Below, in pieces: positions 1 through 6,030 of a stretch of DNA of 9,393 bases. The notes below the pieces were generated by a model. It was not told where the DNA came from, did no database searches, and worked only from the letters and a program-made list of their open reading frames with translations. The position numbers were made by a program, and so were the translations under genes. The stretch lies in NCBI GenBank assembly GCA_964567475.1, contig CAZMMV010000065.1:1-9393 (forward strand), read 5' to 3'. How positions within the stretch are numbered: the stretch's first letter is position 1; each line of letters opens with the position of its first letter. Source of the stretch: CAZMMV01 sp964567475 (GTDB lineage: Bacteria; Bacillota; Clostridia; Tissierellales; Tissierellaceae).

Positions 1-1136
1 TTTTTTATGGCTGCTTTTGGATTGAATTCCATCAATGGAACATGTTTGTGAGCTGCTGCATGAAATATTATTTCTGGTCTTTCTTCTTCTAGTATTTCAT
101 CTATTCTTGTTTTATCTCTGACAGAAGCTATAAGTACTTTAAGATTTAGATCTTGGTATTTTCTTAACAATTCATTTTGTAAATCATAGGCATTATTTTC
201 ATAAATATCTAATACAATCAAAGTCTTTGGATTATATGTGGCTATTTGTCTGCAAAGTTCTGAACCTATGGATCCTCCTCCACCGGTTACCATGATTATT
301 TTGCCTTCTATAAATTTAGATAATTGCTGTAAATCTAGGTGTATTTCTTTTCTACCCAATAAATCTTCTATCTCCACATTTCTTATTTTTGATACACTTA
401 CTTTTCCATCTATTAGTTCGTAAAATCCTGGTAAAATTTTAGTTTTACAACTTGTTTTTTTACATTCATTGATGATTTTCTTTATTTCTGATCCCTTGGC
501 TGAGGGTATTGCTATGATTATTTCATCAATATTCTTTTTTTGACAGATTTTATAAATATCTTTATGATTTCCTAGTATAGGAACTCCATTGATGCCTTTT
601 CCTACTTTTTTAGGATCATCGTCTATAAATCCCACTGGGTCACTATATAATGTTCTATGTCTTTTGAACTCTTTTAATGTCATAGCACCAGCTGCTCCTG
701 CTCCTACTATAAGTACTTTCTTTAATCCTTTTCTTTTTGTAAACCTATACTGTAATAATCTAGTACCACGTAACAAGAATCTAATCCCCCCTATGAATAA
801 GATATCTAAAAATGATACTATGGCCATTATGCTATATGAAAATGTAATACCAGATAAGGTTATATAGATTGCTGAAACTAAATTTCCAAGTAAGGTTGCT
901 AAACATATTTCTACAAGTTCACTTACGCTAGCATATTCCCAAATACTGCTGTAAAGTTTTGATAAATAAAAAATTCCGATTTTTATTATTGTGATAATTA
1001 TAAGATTAGAAAAGCTAATCCTTAAAAATAAACTTGGAACTCGTCCTTCAAATCTTATTAACAAGGCTAATAAATATGAAATATTTAAAGCGATTATGTC
1101 TAGCCCCATTAGTAATGCTACTTTTCTTTTTCTCAT
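1..1136 (-). CDS. Polysaccharide biosynthesis protein, CapD/EpsC-like nucleotide-sugar epimerase/dehydratase (C-terminus beyond window)
   Basis: The frame is open from an ATG at 1136 to the left edge, giving 378 residues of a family usually near 600. The start is supported by AGGAGTG about 5 bases upstream. The N-terminus has about four hydrophobic segments (roughly residues 7-27, 43-59, 78-98 and 101-119). A first Rossmann-like domain follows, with VLIVGAGAAG at 141-150, then a second extended-SDR domain with VTGGGGSIGSE (283-293, NAD(P)-binding glycine loop) and FHAAAHKHVPLMEFNP (358-373). This layout (membrane anchor, CoA-binding-like domain, Polysacc_synt_2 domain) is that of CapD/FlaA1/WbpM-type proteins. 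These act at the inner face of the membrane on UDP-N-acetylhexosamines, usually as 4,6-dehydratases or epimerases, to supply capsule, exopolysaccharide or glycan precursors. The catalytic YxxxK-type region lies past the edge, so dehydratase and epimerase cannot be told apart. It is divergent from the neighbouring 224-residue gene. Family assignment is strong; exact substrate is unknown. Confidence 0.93.
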   Translation of the reverse strand, partial: MRKRKVALLMGLDIIALNISYLLALLIRFEGRVPSLFLRISFSNLIIITIIKIGIFYLSKLYSSIWEYASVSELVEICLATLLGNLVSAIYITLSGITFSYSIMAIVSFLDILFIGGIRFLLRGTRLLQYRFTKRKGLKKVLIVGAGAAGAMTLKEFKRHRTLYSDPVGFIDDDPKKVGKGINGVPILGNHKDIYKICQKKNIDEIIIAIPSAKGSEIKKIINECKKTSCKTKILPGFYELIDGKVSVSKIRNVEIEDLLGRKEIHLDLQQLSKFIEGKIIMVTGGGGSIGSELCRQIATYNPKTLIVLDIYENNAYDLQNELLRKYQDLNLKVLIASVRDKTRIDEILEEERPEIIFHAAAHKHVPLMEFNPKAAIK

Positions 1137-1189
1137 AAATACACTCCTCTTTAAAATGAACTATTGAATTTTATACCTCCCATTTCCTA

Positions 1190-1198
1190 ATTATAACA
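1190..1198 (-). promoter_or_regulatory. Extended -10 promoter for the CapD-like gene
   Basis: The minus strand reads TGTTATAAT (TGn plus a perfect TATAAT, the hexamer at 1190-1195). It lies about 55 bases upstream of the ATG at 1136 and would give a leader of about 45 bases. No good -35 hexamer is visible 16-18 bases further upstream, which is acceptable for an extended -10 site. Predicted from sequence only. Confidence 0.55.
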
Positions 1199-1254
1199 TA
1201 ATTTTATATTATTTGTTTATTTATCATAAAATTCAGTAATAAAATAAGAAAATA

Positions 1255-1263
1255 TGATATAAT
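1255..1263 (+). promoter_or_regulatory. Extended -10 promoter for the 224-residue protein gene
   Basis: The plus strand reads TGATATAAT (TGn plus perfect TATAAT at 1258-1263), 25 bases before the GTG start at 1289. The leader would be only about 20 bases, just enough for the AGGGGGTG ribosome binding site at 1277-1284. The -35 region is weak (TTCAGT at 1232-1237, spacing too long). It is about 60 bp from the divergent -10 of the CapD-like gene, so the two promoters share one AT-rich control region. Confidence 0.55.
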
Positions 1264-1288
1264 ATAAACAAATTATAGGGGGTGTACT

Positions 1289-1963
1289 GTGAAGAAAAAA
1301 AGAACTTGGATAGGAATTATAATTTTAGCTATTATTGTATTTTTTATCTTTACTAATTTTCACAAAATAAAGTTTGCTATTAGTATGTTAGATGTATATA
1401 CAAAGAATGCAAAGAAATCTAACTTAAGTGAGACAGAAGGAAAGTCAAGTATAGATACTATTGTTGATAATCCTTTGGATTCTATAGTGAATGCAGGCCA
1501 GCCTATGGATACTACTGATGATTATGAAAATGATTCAGATATAGATAACAAGGAAATAAATAATGAAAAGACAGATGATAAAGTAGTGTCTAAGAATAAT
1601 CCAGCTAATAAAGGTAAAAAGTCTGTTGTGATTATAGCTAGCAAGTATAATAAAGAGTTTACTAATATTCAAAATAGTTTTCAAGGTCAATTACAGGGTC
1701 TGGCAAGGCAAGCATATGGTGAATACCAATCTGAAGTAATGTCTACTACTAAACTAACAAATAAATATATGGGTTTAGGATCTGATTTAGAGAGAAAATG
1801 TGACAATTTAGTTTACTCGGCTCTTAGCAATATGAAAAAGGAATTGAAGTCTAATGGACATGATACTTCTTTAGTGGAAGAAGTAAAGGATTATTACCAA
1901 AATTTTAAGGAAGTAGAGAAAGATAGATTGTTTGATATTGCTTTTAAAAAGATGGACAAATAG
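1289..1963 (+). CDS. Unrecognised single-pass membrane-anchored protein, probably extracytoplasmic
   Basis: I do not recognise this 224-residue protein. It starts with GTG at 1289, preceded by AGGGGGTG at good spacing. A lysine-rich start (MKKKR) is followed by one hydrophobic helix at about residues 7-23. There is no lipobox cysteine or clear signal-peptidase site, so it looks like an uncleaved N-terminal anchor with the rest outside the cell. Residues about 40-112 are a low-complexity linker rich in Asp, Asn, Lys, Glu and Ser. Residues about 115-224 look like a compact, mostly helical, charged domain (from KSVVIIASKYNKEF to the end) with a single Cys. It is monocistronic, with its own promoter, a strong terminator directly behind it, and a divergent polysaccharide gene ahead. 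A role at the cell surface or in envelope glycan assembly is only a guess from position. Codon usage matches the AT-rich host. Confidence 0.8.
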   Translation: MKKKRTWIGIIILAIIVFFIFTNFHKIKFAISMLDVYTKNAKKSNLSETEGKSSIDTIVDNPLDSIVNAGQPMDTTDDYENDSDIDNKEINNEKTDDKVVSKNNPANKGKKSVVIIASKYNKEFTNIQNSFQGQLQGLARQAYGEYQSEVMSTTKLTNKYMGLGSDLERKCDNLVYSALSNMKKELKSNGHDTSLVEEVKDYYQNFKEVEKDRLFDIAFKKMDK

Positions 1964-1970
1964 ATATAAC

Positions 1971-2000
1971 AAAACCCCTTAACGATAGTTGAGGGGTTTT
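1971..2000. terminator. Bidirectional intrinsic terminator between the 224-residue gene and rpsI
   Basis: The sequence at 1971-1983 pairs with 1988-2000 in a 13-bp stem (AAAACCCCTTAAC with GTTGAGGGGTTTT, one T-G wobble) closed by the loop GATA. The A4 and T4 ends give a U tract in both directions. It starts 7 bases after the plus-strand stop codon and ends 26 bases after the minus-strand rpsI stop, so it can end both convergent transcripts. Confidence 0.9.
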
Positions 2001-2026
2001 CAATTTCTTCCATATTCTCTTTATGA

Positions 2027-2419
2027 TTATCTTTTTGAGAATTGTGCTGATTTTCTCGCTTTTTTGAATCCGTATTTCTTTCTTTCTTTCATTCTAGAGT
2101 CTCTTGTTAAGTAACCTGCTTTTTTAAGTATAGGTCTTAATTCTGGGTCAGATTCTATCAATGCCCTAGCTACACCATGTCTGATGGCTCCTGCTTGACC
2201 AGTGGATCCTCCACCTTCTACATTTACGACTACATCGTATTTATCTAATGTTTCTGATGCAATTAGTGGTTCTTTTGCAATAACCCTTAAAGTTTCATAA
2301 TCAAAATAATTTTCGATTTCTTTTTTATTTACAGTAAAATTACCATTTCCTGGTATCAATCTTACTCTTGCAACTGAAGTCTTTCTTCTTCCAGTTCCGA
2401 TAAATTGTATGTTTGCCAC
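2027..2419 (-). CDS. rpsI: 30S ribosomal protein S9
   Basis: S9 binds the 3' major (head) domain of 16S rRNA, and its C-terminal tail reaches the P-site tRNA. The 130-residue product is the normal bacterial length. It shows GTGRRKTSVARVRL near residues 8-21, the glycine-rich GGGSTGQAGAIRHGVARAL at 69-87 and the family tail SRMKERKKYGFKKARKSAQF followed by SKR at 108-130. The start is GTG at 2419, with GGAGG seven bases upstream. It lies 25 bases downstream of rplM, the usual L13-S9 pair, and is the last gene before the bidirectional terminator. Identity is certain. Confidence 0.98.
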   Translation of the reverse strand: MANIQFIGTGRRKTSVARVRLIPGNGNFTVNKKEIENYFDYETLRVIAKEPLIASETLDKYDVVVNVEGGGSTGQAGAIRHGVARALIESDPELRPILKKAGYLTRDSRMKERKKYGFKKARKSAQFSKR

Positions 2420-2444
2420 TTACAGTCCTCCTCTCTACTTTCGA

Positions 2445-2873
2445 TTAAAATTCATAAGTTTCAGGTTGTTGAGCTTGGTGATCATGCTCAGCTCCGCCAT
2501 ACACTTTTAATTTCTTAATCATGCTTCTTCCTAAACTATTTTTTGGAAGCATTCCTTTTACTGCTAATTCTATTATTTTTTCTGGTTTTTCTTCAACTAA
2601 TCTTTTGTATGGTATTTCTTTCAATCCACCTGGATGTCCAGTGTGGTAAACATAATTTTTTTGTTCCCATTTCTTTCCTGTTAATCTGATTTTTGCTGCA
2701 TTTATAATAATGACAAAGTCTCCTGTGTCTACATGAGGAGTATATATTGCTTTGTTTTTACCACTTAAGATATTAGCAATCTCTGTAGATAATCTACCTA
2801 AAACTTTATCCTCAGCGTCTATTACATACCATTTTCTATCTACTTCATTTGTTTTAGCCATAAAGCTTTTCAT
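2445..2873 (-). CDS. rplM: 50S ribosomal protein L13
   Basis: L13 is an early-assembling large-subunit protein. The 142 residues match family length, and the MKSFMAK...RKWYVIDA N-terminus is standard. Visible landmarks are VDTGDFVIIINAAKIRLTGK (48-67), YHTGHPGGL (76-84), the KGMLPKNSLGRSM block (106-118) and the KVYGGAEHDHQAQQP end. The ATG at 2873 has AGGAGGG eight bases upstream. It is the first gene of an rplM-rpsI operon with its own promoter and a structured leader; in Firmicutes L13 is thought to repress its own operon through such a leader. It follows truA by 115 bases. Confidence 0.98.
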   Translation of the reverse strand: MKSFMAKTNEVDRKWYVIDAEDKVLGRLSTEIANILSGKNKAIYTPHVDTGDFVIIINAAKIRLTGKKWEQKNYVYHTGHPGGLKEIPYKRLVEEKPEKIIELAVKGMLPKNSLGRSMIKKLKVYGGAEHDHQAQQPETYEF

Positions 2874-2891
2874 CGTTTTCCCTCCTTATAT

Positions 2892-2946
2892 GAACCTTGA
2901 GCAGTCTATATTAAAAAAGTTCCGGGCACTCTTTTTAAACACTCTC
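2892..2946 (-). promoter_or_regulatory. Structured 5' leader of rplM-rpsI, candidate L13 ribosomal protein leader
   Basis: Reading the minus strand from about 2946, the RNA begins GAGAGT, which can pair with ACTGCTC (2899-2905, one bulged G). Inside that, TTAAAAAG (2931-2938) pairs with CTTTTTTAA (2911-2919, one bulge) around an 11-base loop AGTGCCCGGAA (2920-2930). A GAAC at the loop edge can also pair with GTTC at 2892-2895, a possible pseudoknot just ahead of the ribosome binding site. Rfam describes an L13 leader family (L13_leader) in the same position in low-GC Gram-positives. The structure is drawn by eye; the family match was not tested. Confidence 0.6.
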
Positions 2947-2951
2947 CATAC

Positions 2952-2980
2952 ATTTTAATATATGTAATTATCAATGTCAA
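2952..2980 (-). promoter_or_regulatory. Sigma-A type promoter for rplM-rpsI
   Basis: On the minus strand there is a perfect TTGACA (2975-2980), exactly 17 bases, then TAAAAT (2952-2957). The predicted start of transcription is near 2945, which places the hairpin leader at the very 5' end of the message. The -35 box begins 8 bases past the truA stop codon, so rplM-rpsI can be expressed independently of the ecf-truA unit. Confidence 0.8.
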
Positions 2981-2988
2981 GTGATTTT

Positions 2989-3726
2989 TTAATTATAAAA
3001 AACTTCTTTTAAATAAAGTCCTTGTGCCGGTGCTGTCGGTCCTGATTTTTCTCTTTTTTTTGCTTTGATTATACTTGGCAATTCTTCTTTTGCAATCTTT
3101 CCTATTCCTATGGATATCAATGTACCCACTATGATTCTCACCATATTGTGTAAAAAGCTCTTACCTTCTATGGTAAATTCTATTATGTCACCTTTTCTAA
3201 CTATATCTATATCATATATTGTTCTAACTGAAGTATGGACCACAGATTCTGTTGGTTTGAAACTTTCAAAATCATGTGTTCCTATGAGATGTTTTGAAGC
3301 TATTTGCATAGCTTCTAGATCTATATCATAGTGGCAAAAATATGAGAACCTTTTATAAAGGGCTCTTGGTAGTTTGCCATTATAGACAATATATTTATAT
3401 ACTTTTTTTCTTGCATCAAATCTAGAATGAAAATCTAAACTTACTTCTTCTGAATTTATAATAGTTATATCTTCTGGCAGGTATTCTTTTAAGGCATGTT
3501 TATACCTTTCACCTGGCATTCTGGCATTTGTTTTGAAGTTTGCAACTTGGCCTAATGCATGTACTTTTTTATCTGTCCTACCTGAACCTATGAGATTTAC
3601 TTTTTCTCCTATTGTTCTTTCTATGGCTTTTTCTATTTCTCCCTGGATGGTCTTTACATCATTTTGCTTTTGCCAACCAGAATAGTTTGTACCTTCATAT
3701 TCAATGATTAATTTTATATTTTTCAT
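2989..3726 (-). CDS. truA: tRNA pseudouridine synthase A
   Basis: TruA isomerises uridines 38-40 in the tRNA anticodon arm to pseudouridine. The 245-residue product has the normal length and layout: IIEYEGTNYSGWQKQ (7-21), the catalytic loop GSGRTDKKVHALGQVANF (47-64) with catalytic Asp52, KKVYKY with Tyr110, FLHNMVRIIVGTL (191-203) and GPTAPAQGLYL (229-239). The catalytic loop has Lys54 where most family members have Gly (RTDxGVHA), a mild oddity. The start lies 6 bases after the ecfT stop (TGATAATTTATG) and I see no Shine-Dalgarno sequence, so it is probably translated by coupling to ecfT. It is the last gene of the ecfA1-ecfA2-ecfT-truA unit, a conserved Firmicutes order. Confidence 0.97.
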   Translation of the reverse strand: MKNIKLIIEYEGTNYSGWQKQNDVKTIQGEIEKAIERTIGEKVNLIGSGRTDKKVHALGQVANFKTNARMPGERYKHALKEYLPEDITIINSEEVSLDFHSRFDARKKVYKYIVYNGKLPRALYKRFSYFCHYDIDLEAMQIASKHLIGTHDFESFKPTESVVHTSVRTIYDIDIVRKGDIIEFTIEGKSFLHNMVRIIVGTLISIGIGKIAKEELPSIIKAKKREKSGPTAPAQGLYLKEVFYN

Positions 3727-3732
3727 AAATTA

Positions 3733-4533
3733 TCACATAAAAAACCTAGTTGATATTATAAATCCAAAAAATACCATTGAGGATACAAGTGTTAGCATAT
3801 CAGATTTAACAAGCTTTAGCTCGTTTAATCTAGTCCTATTGTCTCCACCTCTATAGCATCTAGCTTCCATTGCTGTTGCTAATTCATCTGCTCTTCTAAA
3901 GGCATTGATAAACAAGGGTACTAACAAGGGTACTAGGTTCTTGGCTCTTCTTAGTATATTACCTGATTCAAAATCAGCTCCTCTTGCCATCTGAGCTTTC
4001 ATTATTTTATCTGTTTCTTCTAATAGTGTCGGTATAAATCTAAGAGCTATTGTCATCATCATAGCAAGTTCATGTGCTGGCACTCCTATCTTTTTAAGAG
4101 GGTTTAAAAGGCTCTCTATACCATCTGTAAGTGCTATTGGTGATGTTGTTAGTGTAAGGAGTGAAGTGCCTGTTATAAGGAATATAAGCCTCAATCCCAT
4201 AAAGAATGCAAAGTACAAGCCTTCTTTTGTAATGCTTAGTGGTCCTATTTTATATAGTACTTCTCCTTTAGTTAGAAATATGTTAATTGCAAAGGTGATC
4301 AATATTATAAATAAAAGGGGTCTTAGTCCTTTTATTATATAATTTAAGGGAACTCCTGATATTTTAATTACCATTAGGATAAATCCTAATATAAAAATAT
4401 AAGGAATAAAACTATTTACAAAGAATAAAGACATTATAAATAATGATACTATAATTATCTTTATTCTTGGATCTAATCTATGGATAATAGTATCTCCAGG
4501 AAAATATTGTCCTATTGTTATGTCTTTAAGCAT
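3733..4533 (-). CDS. ecfT: ECF transporter transmembrane protein EcfT
   Basis: EcfT is the membrane scaffold of energy-coupling factor importers, linking the two ATPases to interchangeable substrate-binding S subunits for vitamins or metals. The 266-residue protein matches family length. The N-terminal HRLDPRIKI motif (18-26) is typical. Hydrophobic helices lie at about 26-58, 67-86, 105-130 and 246-262. The cytoplasmic coupling helices carry the two Ala-Arg motifs, MARGADFESGN (182-192) and AMEARCYRGG (221-230), that dock into the ATPase grooves; the second reads ARC rather than ARG. The ATG at 4533 has AAGGAGT upstream, and the gene overlaps the end of ecfA2 by 8 bases, so the two are translationally coupled. 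No S-component gene is in this window, as expected for a shared (group II) module. Confidence 0.96.
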   Translation of the reverse strand: MLKDITIGQYFPGDTIIHRLDPRIKIIIVSLFIMSLFFVNSFIPYIFILGFILMVIKISGVPLNYIIKGLRPLLFIILITFAINIFLTKGEVLYKIGPLSITKEGLYFAFFMGLRLIFLITGTSLLTLTTSPIALTDGIESLLNPLKKIGVPAHELAMMMTIALRFIPTLLEETDKIMKAQMARGADFESGNILRRAKNLVPLLVPLFINAFRRADELATAMEARCYRGGDNRTRLNELKLVKSDMLTLVSSMVFFGFIISTRFFM

Positions 4534-5104
4534 CTTTATTACTCCTTAAAATTTCTAATATTTTTTCTTTCGCTTCTTCTACTGTTAGTACTATATCTGT
4601 ATTGTCTATTTTTTTAGTCTTNNNNNNNNNNNNNNNNNNNNNNNNNNNNNNNNNNNNNNNNNNNNNNNNNNNNNNNNNNNNNNNNNNNNNNNNNNNNNNN
4701 NNNNNNNNNNNNNNNNNNNNNTCCATGGATTCCTTGACTCTTTCATCTACTTCTTCTTTGCTTAGGCCAAGGTTTTTAGGTCCAAAGGCTATATCTTTAT
4801 ATATTGTTTCTTCAAACAGCTGATGTTCTGGATACTGAAATACTAATCCAACTTTTTGCCTAATTTCTTTGAGATTAGATTTTTTTTCTGTTATATCAAT
4901 CCCATCGATTATTATTCTACCTGAAGTGGGTTTTACTAAGCCATTTAGATGCTGAACTAGTGTAGATTTACCTGATCCTGTGTGGCCTATCAAACCTATA
5001 AACTCCCCTTGATCTATTTCTAGATTGATATTGTCCAAGGCCTTTTTTTCAAAGGGTGTATTTTCATTATATATATAGTTTAAGTTTTCTATTTTCATAA
5101 TCAT
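4526..5104 (-). CDS. ecfA2: ECF transporter ATPase EcfA2, interrupted by an assembly gap
   Basis: This is the second ATPase of the ECF module, hydrolysing ATP with EcfA1 to drive vitamin or metal uptake. The 127 readable N-terminal residues include the Walker A motif GHTGSGKST (40-48) and the Q-loop FQYPEHQLFEETIYKDIAFG (89-108), with the EcfA2-type YPEHQLFEET wording. The last 31 residues (KTKKIDNTDIVLTVEEAKEK onward) are also readable. The signature LSGGQ, Walker B, D-loop and H-loop fall inside the 100 N. EcfA2 proteins are usually about 285-290 residues, so about 130 residues (about 390 bp) are probably missing and the N run is a placeholder, not a measured length. The ATG at 5104 overlaps the ecfA1 stop (ATGA) and has GGTGG seven bases upstream; an ATG at 5098 is a possible alternative start. 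Nothing suggests a real mutation. Confidence 0.93.
   Translation of the reverse strand: MIMKIENLNYIYNENTPFEKKALDNINLEIDQGEFIGLIGHTGSGKSTLVQHLNGLVKPTSGRIIIDGIDITEKKSNLKEIRQKVGLVFQYPEHQLFEETIYKDIAFGPKNLGLSKEEVDERVKESMXXXXXXXXXXXXXXXXXXXXXXXXXXXXXXXXXXKTKKIDNTDIVLTVEEAKEKILEILRSNKDA
4622..4721. other. Assembly gap, 100 N
   Basis: Exactly 100 consecutive N lie inside ecfA2. This is the conventional length for a scaffold gap of unknown size. The flanks stay in the same frame across it, which happens by chance one time in three. It shows that the window comes from a scaffolded draft assembly, which bears on how the right-edge junction should be read. Confidence 0.98.
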
Positions 5105-5922
5105 AACAATTCCACCAACTCTTCTATTGATAAGACATCATCTTTTAGGTCTATACCTTCTTTTCTAAGTTCAAAGGCTAGTTCTGTTACTTGAGGTACA
5201 TCTAGACCTAAAGCTTTTACTTTTTCTACTTGACTAAATATTTCTTTTGGAGTTCCCTCCATTACAATTTTGCCTTTTTCCATAACTATAACCCTATCTG
5301 CCTGTACGGCCTCATCCATATAATGAGTGATTAGTATTATTGTTTTGTTTTCTTCTTTATTTAACTTTTTTATTGTATTCATTACTTCTATTCTACCTGT
5401 AGGGTCTAACATAGATGTTGGCTCGTCAAATATTATGCATTCTGGATTCATTGCCAGTATGCCTGCTATGGCTACTCTTTGTTTTTGACCTCCGGATAGT
5501 AGGTGAGGTGCGTGTTTTTTGTATTCACTCATTTCTACTATATCCAAGGCTTGGTCTACCCTTCTTCTAATTTCCTTAGGATCTATTCCCAAGTTTTCTG
5601 GACCAAAGGCTACATCTTCTTCTACTATGGTGGCTACTATTTGATTGTCTGGGTTTTGGAATACCATACCAGCCTTTTCTCTTATATTCCATATCTTATC
5701 CTCTTCTTTTGTATTCATACCCATTACGCTTATATCTCCTGTAGATGGAAGTATAAGTCCATTGATCAATTTTGCTAAAGTTGACTTTCCAGAGCCATTA
5801 TGTCCTAGTACAACTAGAAACTCTCCCTTGTCTACTTTCATATTGATACCATCTACTGCCTTTTCCATATTGTCATCTATTAGTGATTTATATTCATAAG
5901 TTGTGTTTTCTATTTTTATCAT
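5101..5922 (-). CDS. ecfA1: ECF transporter ATPase EcfA1
   Basis: This is the first ATPase of the energy-coupling factor module; with EcfA2 it forms the nucleotide-binding dimer that powers S-subunit-dependent uptake. All ABC motifs are intact in 273 residues: Walker A GHNGSGKST (40-48), Q-loop VFQNPDNQIVATIVEEDVAFG (from residue 87, Gln89), signature LSGGQKQR (142-149), Walker B CIIFDEPTS (162-170) with catalytic Glu167, D-loop MLDP (171-174) and switch His200 in LITHYMDEA. FQNPDNQ is the EcfA1-type Q-loop and distinguishes it from its neighbour. The ATG at 5922 follows GAGGG. It opens the ecfA1-ecfA2-ecfT-truA unit, with a promoter about 60 bases upstream next to a block of repeats. It shares 4 bases with ecfA2. 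Confidence 0.97.
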   Translation of the reverse strand: MIKIENTTYEYKSLIDDNMEKAVDGINMKVDKGEFLVVLGHNGSGKSTLAKLINGLILPSTGDISVMGMNTKEEDKIWNIREKAGMVFQNPDNQIVATIVEEDVAFGPENLGIDPKEIRRRVDQALDIVEMSEYKKHAPHLLSGGQKQRVAIAGILAMNPECIIFDEPTSMLDPTGRIEVMNTIKKLNKEENKTIILITHYMDEAVQADRVIVMEKGKIVMEGTPKEIFSQVEKVKALGLDVPQVTELAFELRKEGIDLKDDVLSIEELVELL

Positions 5923-5979
5923 ATTATCCCTCTATTGTTGAATTTAAGATTAATAATTGTCTGTATTAATCCCTAGTCT

Positions 5980-6008
5980 AATATAACATAATAATTGTCA
6001 ATTGACAA
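5980..6008 (-). promoter_or_regulatory. Promoter for ecfA1-ecfA2-ecfT-truA, overlapping a palindromic repeat
   Basis: The minus strand has TTGTCA (6003-6008), a 17-base spacer ending in TGT, then TATATT (5980-5985), an extended -10 arrangement. The leader would be about 50 bases to the ATG at 5922. The -35 box is part of the AATTGTCAATTGACAATT palindromic repeat. I see no riboswitch-sized structure in the leader. Since rplQ is followed by a strong terminator, this promoter is probably needed for ecf expression. Confidence 0.6.
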
Positions 6009-6017
6009 TTGACAATT
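5993..6017. repeat. Short palindromic tandem motif (AATTGTCAATTGACAATT plus GACAATT)
   Basis: Positions 5993-6010 are a perfect 18-bp palindrome, AATTGTCAATTGACAATT, and 6011-6017 repeat GACAATT once more. ATTGACAATT/AATTGTCAAT strings of this kind recur in intergenic DNA of clostridia. Here it sits between the 117-bp repeats and ecfA1 and supplies the likely -35 box. It could be a protein-binding site or simply a mobile-repeat remnant. Confidence 0.8.
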
Positions 6018-6030
6018 AAAAATTAAATGT

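Noticed and set aside
238..867. Plus-strand open frames of 61 and 92 codons inside the CapD-like gene
   Set aside because: They are antisense to a continuous 378-codon frame with clear family motifs and lack ribosome binding sites.
4526..5104. Reading ecfA2 as a truncated or degenerate ATPase
   Set aside because: The missing motifs fall exactly in the N run; both flanks are intact and in frame, so this is an assembly gap.
5923..5980. Vitamin riboswitch ahead of ecfA1
   Set aside because: The predicted leader is only about 50 bases, AT-rich and without the conserved core of any riboswitch I know; such elements normally precede S-component genes.
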